A stretch of DNA of 64,000 nt from Boletus sp. NGJ (lineage: Eukaryota; Basidiomycota; Agaricomycetes; Boletales; Boletaceae). Both the position numbers and the translations under genes were made by a program. The stretch lies in NCBI GenBank assembly GCA_019096195.1, contig JAGTXK010000087.1, positions 310,001-374,000 on the forward strand, read 5' to 3'. Shown in pieces: positions 57,926-64,000 of the stretch (positions are counted from its first letter, which is position 1; each line of letters opens with the position of its first letter). A model generated the notes under the pieces. That model saw nothing but the letters and a program-made list of their open reading frames with translations. It had not been told where the DNA came from and did no database searches.

Positions 57926-60900
57926 TCACAGTGATTGGATGGGCTGGTTAGAGATTGCAGGCAGCAGCAGCTCAACCACTTGCGCAATTGAGCTGTTCTG
58001 CTGGCAAAACATTTCCAGATCTTTTCCGGACCACAGCCGCTCCTCTGCTCGCGACCGTGGGTCGCTCCCGTTCCCAATGTCCTCGCTACTACTTCTCGAA
58101 TGGGAAGGTGTGATATGATTGCTCTCTGCCTCGAGTTTCCCAGGCCCGTGGTGATGGTACACCTTACTCCTCGACTTCGACCGAACGAGATCAGAAGGAC
58201 CAGTGGTATCGCGAGAAGACAATGAAAACTGGGAATCATGACGAGAGTTGCTCGCAGAGTTGAGACGCTTGAGTGCGCTATTTAGCTTCTCTGGTGATTG
58301 TTGAGCGGAAAAGACTTCTGGACCGACGAGAGTCTCCTGCAACACCCTGAACGCGATATCGCTGACAGCTCGTGTGAACCTTGCTTGGAATGGAGAGGGG
58401 TTCGGTCCTGCGGGACAGATGCTCGTTGACGCATCCGTCCATCTCTTCAACGACGTCGCCCATTCGTGGCGCACGAGCGGGTCGGCGAAGCTGAACATGT
58501 ATCTTCGTGGAGCATTGTGATGGTTCAAGAATGCGACCTGGAAAGTATTCCGCATGAAGGCGCGCTCCACAGAGATGGGCCAACTCGGTGGGAGACCAGT
58601 GTAGAGCAGCGCGTTCGACCCAGAACACAGCATCAACATCGTTGTCAGACCGAACAACGTCCCTGTCACTCTAAACGAGGCCTCGGATGACTTAGCGAAC
58701 GAGAGAACAGGTGGGTCAAACGTAAGATTGTGTCCGAACAACTCGATCGTGAAATTGGGGTCGGGTTGTGGGATGCGGATTACCACTGGTTCAGACTGAA
58801 CTTTGTAAGTCAGACGTGAAGGCTGTGCGCGCTTAAAAGTGACGGTGATCTCGGTGGGCCCGTCGGAAGATGGGTGGCGTGCTTGTGAGAGTGGCTCACG
58901 GTAGATGGATTCGTAGACATCGCTAAGCATGTCATCAGACAGCAGGCCACGAGGATCGTGGCGTCGGAACGCATCCAAGAAGTCTCTGGCAGTAACATTT
59001 CTCCCGACGTATCTAGTTGACCCAGGTTCCTGAGATATGCCACCGTGCAATACCTCATTGAGTTGCACGATCGCTCTCGAGAACCTGTAAGCCAAATCCT
59101 TGTCATAGGCAACCTGCTTCCCGTTGGCGTAGTACCAACGACTGGCAAAGGAATCAAGCAGGATATCCAGGGGGCTGATTCCCTGAGTGGTGCGTGTTGG
59201 GATGTTGATGGTCTGCAGAAAGATGCGCAACGCTTTGTCCACCCTGACACCGGTGAATCCGAACACATCGAGGTAGTGTTTGAGGACGATACGTGATGTC
59301 CTCCTGGACAAATAATCACCGAGCTGTGCGCGATCGATTTCCGGCGTGCGGAACAACAAGTGTGCCAATGCCATGGGATCATCAGGCTGCCCCAAACTGT
59401 TAAACAATGACACGATGGCTTGATCGGCGTCGTTGGCAAATTGCTCAACAAAGGACTGAGTAAGAGCATTGCGCGGGACACTGCGTGACTGAGGCTCTTC
59501 ACGTTCGCCGCTAAATCGCAAATTGCGGAGGAGCACAACATTCTTCACGACAAATTTTCTGTCCGAAGGATTCGGCTTCGTCAGCTCGAGGAAGGCGTCT
59601 GGGTCTTGGGTGATGGGCTTGGCAATGATAAAGATGTCGTTGAAGAGGAAAAGGAAACGATCCTTGACCGTATCGGAGTTGACTACCTGCAGGACAGGCG
59701 CAGCCAATAACAACTTCCGAGGCGGGTCATCAATCGCCAAAGGCCAGACGGGACTTTTCGGTCCACGTCCTAGCATCTCATCAAGACGTTCCATGATAAC
59801 AGCACTTTTAGAGGGGAATTCCGAGTATTGCGAAGACGTATTTGAAGATGACTCCGAGGTAGTTGGAGGAGGATAATCAGACAAGGACGACCAAGGCTCA
59901 GGTGTGGATGGCGGCGCAGGCTCTGGTGGTGATGGGGTAGGAGGAGATGTGGAAGTTGCCAGAGCGAATGGCGCAGAGGGTTCGATGGGAGAAGGAGAGA
60001 CACCACTGCCTGACTTGGCGATCTTGCTTGCTCGGGGCGTCTTCTGCGTGTCCTCATGTAGAGAGCTTCCATTTGGGCTGACGGGGGAAAACTCTCCATT
60101 ATGTGACTTCCCAAGCAAAAGGGTCCCATTGGTACTGCTCGTTGGCGTCCTCGACTTCTCTGGAGAACCGATGTCTTCCCAATCTGAAGTCAGGTCATTT
60201 TCCTTCTTCCACCTTAATATTTCGGAAAGAGAAGGCTTTTTGGAGGGCACACTGGGACGAATGGTTTGAGAAGTCGGACTGAGCGAGCTACTTGCCAAAG
60301 TCGGCGTTGATGACCCAAACCTATTGCTGAGCCACTTGCGGACACCTTCACGGTTGGTGGGAAGCGTTTTCAGCAGGACAGAACCAGGAGACTGGTTACT
60401 TTGTATCTGCCCGCCACTGAGATAGTCGTGCGACGACGACGAGGGTGCGGTTGATAGAGAGGGGGGATTTAGGTTTTTGAACTTGGGAAGGAGATGAGTG
60501 TCCGACGCTTGGTGTGCGAGAACTCGATCTCGTTTGATGTCGGGAGAATTAGAGGGCGTGTTGCTCGACGAGCTTGAGGGCAGCGGTATCTCATTCTCAT
60601 TCCCGTGGAGAGATAGGACAATGTCCGGAGTGGACGACGATATTGAGAGTCCCCGACGATTCCGGCTGTTGATACGTTGTTCTTCGAGCTTCTTGATCCC
60701 TGGGAATGGGAACAATTTAACATCCTGATTATATTTGGTAAGATCGAGGTTGGAAGCCAATGGAATCGGAGAAACACCACTTCTTGGTGGCGTTGGCAGT
60801 GCCAGTGACTGCATGGACGTCGAAGCAGATGAAGATTGCATCACCGACTGCTGACCACCTAGAGGATATGTCGACCCAAGCTCGTTCTTGTCCGCTTTTG

Positions 60901-63060
60901 GACTTGCCAGGCTTCCTCCGCTCTCCCGACTGATGCTCGAGTCCGTGTTCTGTCGTCGTTCCCGAGTAACTATGCTGTTGGTCCGAGATCGACGACCATT
61001 ACTCGAGCTGCTCCTCGTAAGGGCCCCGACAAGCATTTTCCCCCATGCGCCAAGAGAGCCCTCCCGCTTAAGTGGCGTTTCTGGCACAGCTAGTGGATTG
61101 TCCAAGTCGAACTCGGTAGCCAGAGGAGATCGATCGCTTTGTATGCGCGACGCGACCGAAAGACGTTGAGGGTAAGCTTGATGCGAGGAATCCGACTCGT
61201 CACCGACAAGGAGCGCTGAAGTAGTGTTCAATGTCGTTGTTTGTGACAAAGATTCATGGGCACTCAGAGCAGAAGGTTGTTCAAGGGATGGCTCCATGTC
61301 AACCACAAGTTCCTTGGATTCTGAAGATGCACGAGGTGATGATTCCTCAGTCTGAGGACCGGATTCCTCGCGAGGCGACTCTGGAGGGATCTGATCATCA
61401 TCTTCCTCCACCACGTTGCGCAACTGTTCTTCATCCTCGTCATCTTCGTTATGGACAGCAATGTTGGACTCCGGAACTAGGGAATAATAAGCAAGCGTAC
61501 CACGGTGAAAACAGTGGTGAAAAACTGACGTGGCTCCGCGATCCAACTTATCTGTCTGTCATAAGCATCATGGTAGGGTGACCGCCGAAGATGTTCGGCA
61601 GGGTATACAACCTCCTCGGGTTCCTCAGACTCCATGTCATCCCCCTCATCGCGAGAAGACAATGATACTTCCTTATGTGGTGTAGCAAATGGACTGGACG
61701 AAAACACATCTTGCCTTGATGGAGGCCTCTGGGTGACGGGGAGATACGATGGCACGCCAACAACACCTGCAGCCACGTCGGTGGACTCAATCGACGGGTC
61801 ATCTGACGAGTGAGGCAATCGTTGAGGGGGCCCCGGAGATGAGCGCCTAGGAGTAGCGGGGAGTCCAGGATAGGTAGACTGAGGAGGGACAGCCACATCA
61901 TCGTCCTGTTCGACGACTATACTTCTCCGCTTCCATTGATTGGGCACGGCCCGGACAGGGGTTGTCTGACGGCTGCCTGCAATACTTTCATCAAGATTGA
62001 TATTTGGTGTGGATATAGGCTGGATAGGGATAGGCGTTGTGGAAGCTGTGCGGATGGGTTCCGTGAGTGGTTGTTGGGTGTAGGGCAGGGGTATCGGAGG
62101 GTGGGTTGGAGTACTCGTTGAAGTAGATAACACCTCGGATTCGTCGGTAGCCGTTGCCTGGTTGGATTTGCTGGCTGAGTTCCGTGCTGATCTGCGTCGT
62201 CTTCGTTTTGTAGGCGTAGAGACCACCAGTTCCTCGCCTCCGCTAGTGCCTCCTTCGTCGGCTTCTTTGATCCTCTCGCCGAGGGCGGTGAAGAGTTTCA
62301 TGCGGGCAGCGGAGCGTTCACCACCCGAGACAGTGTTATTACGGCCAAGCTTTACCAAGCCAGGCTGTGGAGATATCGACGGAGAAGAAAACGTGGAATC
62401 TTGGGGTTCTGGATTGCCACCCGTGAGCTTGTGAAGAGCCTGCATACGAGCAGCCACGCTGTTTGACCGCAAAAGACCCTTTTGTATAGCGTCTAGTGTG
62501 GGCATCAACGGCGTGGGTGGTGAGGAGCCGGGATAGAGGAGGGGTGTTCCGGGAGATACGAAATTGGGGGACATGAGGACTCTGGATGTAGGGGGAGTGG
62601 AAAAGTAGGAGGGTATCGGTGCAACGACGGACGGGGACGGGTGCTGGAGCACGGAGGGTGGAGGGGAGGGGGGCGAATCGTCTGGGGAAGAGTCATTGCT
62701 CGGGGTGACTGAGGTTGGTACAGGAGACTGGGGAAGCTTTTTACCCTTGAAGTCTCTCGAACCCCTGGAACGGGAACGGGACCTGTTACGACGCTTGCGA
62801 CCGGACGTGGATGGTTCAGGTGTGACTGACTTCTGCTCTGGGGGAGAGCCAGGTCTGGGATCGGGACTGGACGGGCGGTCGTGGGTGGGTTCGATGATAT
62901 CCTGTTCGTCCTCTCCCTGGAACTTCTCCCCGTCGCTCACGGCTTCGATGTGCATTGGAGGGCGTCTGCCGTCTTTCATGCGGGGGAGGGACGCGGCGCG
63001 ACGTAGCTTTGCGACGGCATTGGCGCGCTGCTCTGCGGCCGATGCGGGGTCGCTGTCCAT
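57926..63060 (-). CDS. large Sec7-PH protein, Syt1-like ArfGEF family
   Basis: About 1,690 residues in two exons; a 51-base intron near 61480-61535 joins QISWIAEPR to VPESNIAVHNEDDEDE. The first 900 residues are Ser/Pro-rich and disordered with several basic clusters (RKRRNRSRSRSRGSRD). Then comes an N-terminal hydrophobic strand region (RFLFLFNDIFIIAKP, PH-like). A Sec7-type helical domain reads RRTSRIVLKHYLDVFGFTGV, DKALRIFLQTINIPTR, LLDSFASRWYYANG and YRFSRAIVQLNEVLHGG, then GLLSDDMLSDVYESIYREPL. A C-terminal PH domain (ERAFMRNTFQVAFLNHHN ... YMFSFADPLVRHEWATSLKR) follows. Sec7 domains exchange GTP on Arf proteins, but the loop that normally carries the catalytic Glu reads IPTRTTQGISPLD with no Glu. 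Exchange activity is therefore doubtful. Probably acts at Golgi or plasma-membrane trafficking. Confidence 0.82.
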
Positions 63061-63614
63061 GGGCGCCCGAGTGCTGTCGGTGGGGGGGTCAATGACGAAC
63101 TCGTAGATTTGGCAGAGAAATCAGACGTACGTGGGGATGTGCGACCGTGCTTCGAGTAGCAAAGGTGGATGTATGCGCTGTCTTTAGTTGTGTCGGACAA
63201 GCGAAAGAAGGAAGAAAAGAAAGGCAACGGACCGAGCAGAGAGAAACGAATTACGGAGACACGTGACGGCTGCGTAAATGGCACGTCCTTGTTGTCGTCG
63301 TTGGGCACGTCGAGTCAGACTGAGGGGGGAGACGGGCTCAGAGTATATAACAAGAGTTGATCTGGATCCGCATGTCGCCCTCTGCCTCGCGGATTTGCGC
63401 TTTTTTGACGGTGAAGCCGTCCAAGCGCGTCACTCATCGATAAGGAACGCGGTGCAGACAGCGTGCTTTTCATTTCTCCAGATCAGCGCAGGTCTCTCCT
63501 GCCTTGCTTTACGGGGCATGTCTGTGCTCGGGAGCATGTCTGCTAATTCCATCCGCCCTCGGAATCGCAACAGGTCCACCCCTTCCATATGCGACACCTT
63601 CCAAAGAATGGAAC
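63061..63614. other. intergenic between tandem minus-strand genes
   Basis: About 550 bases holding the Sec7 gene promoter (TATAT-like element near 63342) and the 3' end of the edge gene. No gene is seen. Confidence 0.5.
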
Positions 63615-64000
63615 CTATCCAGGGCCCATCCGTCCCCTGTCACCCCCACCGCCATTCCGCCGCCTTCGTCTCGATCCATGCGCTTCCTTGATTTCACTCC
63701 AGTTCGGTCGCCTCAAGTCAAACCCTTCCCCGATCCGAGCGTACGTCGACCCCCCCACCCGCGACACAGCTCGAAGCCGAGCCGGGTCTATGCTCCCGTC
63801 CTCTCCCAACACGGACCTACGCACGTGAACTCGCTTGATGAGCCCCAGTACCATCGTTTGGGTCACAGTTCCCGTTTCTGGCTCGGGAATATCAAAAGCG
63901 TGATACAACTGTATCACAAATCGATCCATCAGCCAAGGCTACCACTCGGGTATCTCACATACCTTGCATTCGAAGCCCACCGCACTCTCTTTCACCCATG
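63615..64000 (-). CDS. flavin-reductase-like (FMN-binding split barrel) protein, 3' part
   Basis: Only the C-terminal part is inside the window; the start lies beyond 64000. The edge exon reads WVKESAVGFECK. An intron with a GTATGT donor and TACAG acceptor leads to LYHAFDIPEPETGTVTQTMV, VLGLIKRVHVRRSVLGEDG, IDPARLRAVSRVGGSTYARI and GEGFDLRRPNW. This order (core Glu-Cys strand, regulated-expression loop, V-H-V strand, IDP-x-x-L-R-x-V-x-R-x-G-G-x-x-Y) matches the C-terminal half of flavin-reductase-like/DIM6 NTAB proteins that bind FMN. The Gly/Arg-rich tail may be natural. Substrate unknown. Confidence 0.75.

Overview
The window reads as nuclear DNA of a filamentous basidiomycete (Agaricomycetes). 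Genes are dense and broken by many 45-65 nt GT-AG introns. The encoded set is fungal: a Zn(II)2Cys6 factor with a Fungal_trans_2-type C-terminus, a New1/Elf1 ABC-F ATPase, an Mkk1/2-type MAPKK, an NDR-family AGC kinase and a Syt1-like Sec7 protein. The style of the Zn2Cys6 factor and of the decayed P450 and hydrolase relics recalls Rhizoctonia/Ceratobasidiaceae; that placement is an inference.

Layout. 0.5-3.3 kb: Zn2Cys6 factor (-), then about 4 kb with no convincing gene. 7.5-9.1 kb: cell-wall-integrity-type MAPKK (-), back to back with an intron-containing tRNA-Leu and a small unknown gene (+). 10-12.7 kb: no convincing gene. 12.7-18.3 kb: NAA50 acetyltransferase (+), a C2H2 factor (-) and a replicative DNA ligase (+) carrying one apparent frameshift. 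18.4-23 kb: unknown conserved-looking gene (-), BolA-like protein (+), second C2H2 factor (+). 24.2-29.1 kb: NDR/AGC kinase (-) and homeodomain factor (+). 30-42 kb: NEW1 (-), membrane-anchored GH18 chitinase (-), GTPBP1-like GTPase (-), and a coiled-coil protein ending in an IPWP...HPDR degenerate J-like domain (+). 43.2-47.6 kb: formate/nitrite transporter (+), followed by a graveyard with a P450 relic and an alpha/beta-hydrolase pseudogene. 48-52.8 kb: twin-CX9C Emi1-like gene (-), MCM2 (+) and MIA40 (-), with a 16-bp palindromic double MluI-cell-cycle-box between EMI1 and MCM2. 54.6-57.4 kb: a second, intronless IPWP...HPDR protein (-) and CK2 alpha (-). 57.9-63.1 kb: large Sec7-PH protein (-). 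At the right edge lies the 3' part of a flavin-reductase-like gene (-).

No transposon, viral element, CRISPR or rRNA was recognised. The most notable signals are: the two IPWP/HPDR paralogues 12.5 kb apart; the MCB palindrome at the EMI1/MCM2 divergent promoter; MIA40 and a predicted twin-CX9C client flanking MCM2; a 12-nt microexon in NEW1; a one-base frameshift in the ligase; a Sec7 domain lacking the usual catalytic glutamate loop; and four transcription-factor genes of three DNA-binding classes that share low-complexity leaders and TATA-like elements close to the start codon. Exon limits are manual calls from splice signals, reading phase and remembered family patterns; coordinates run from start to stop codon and include introns.
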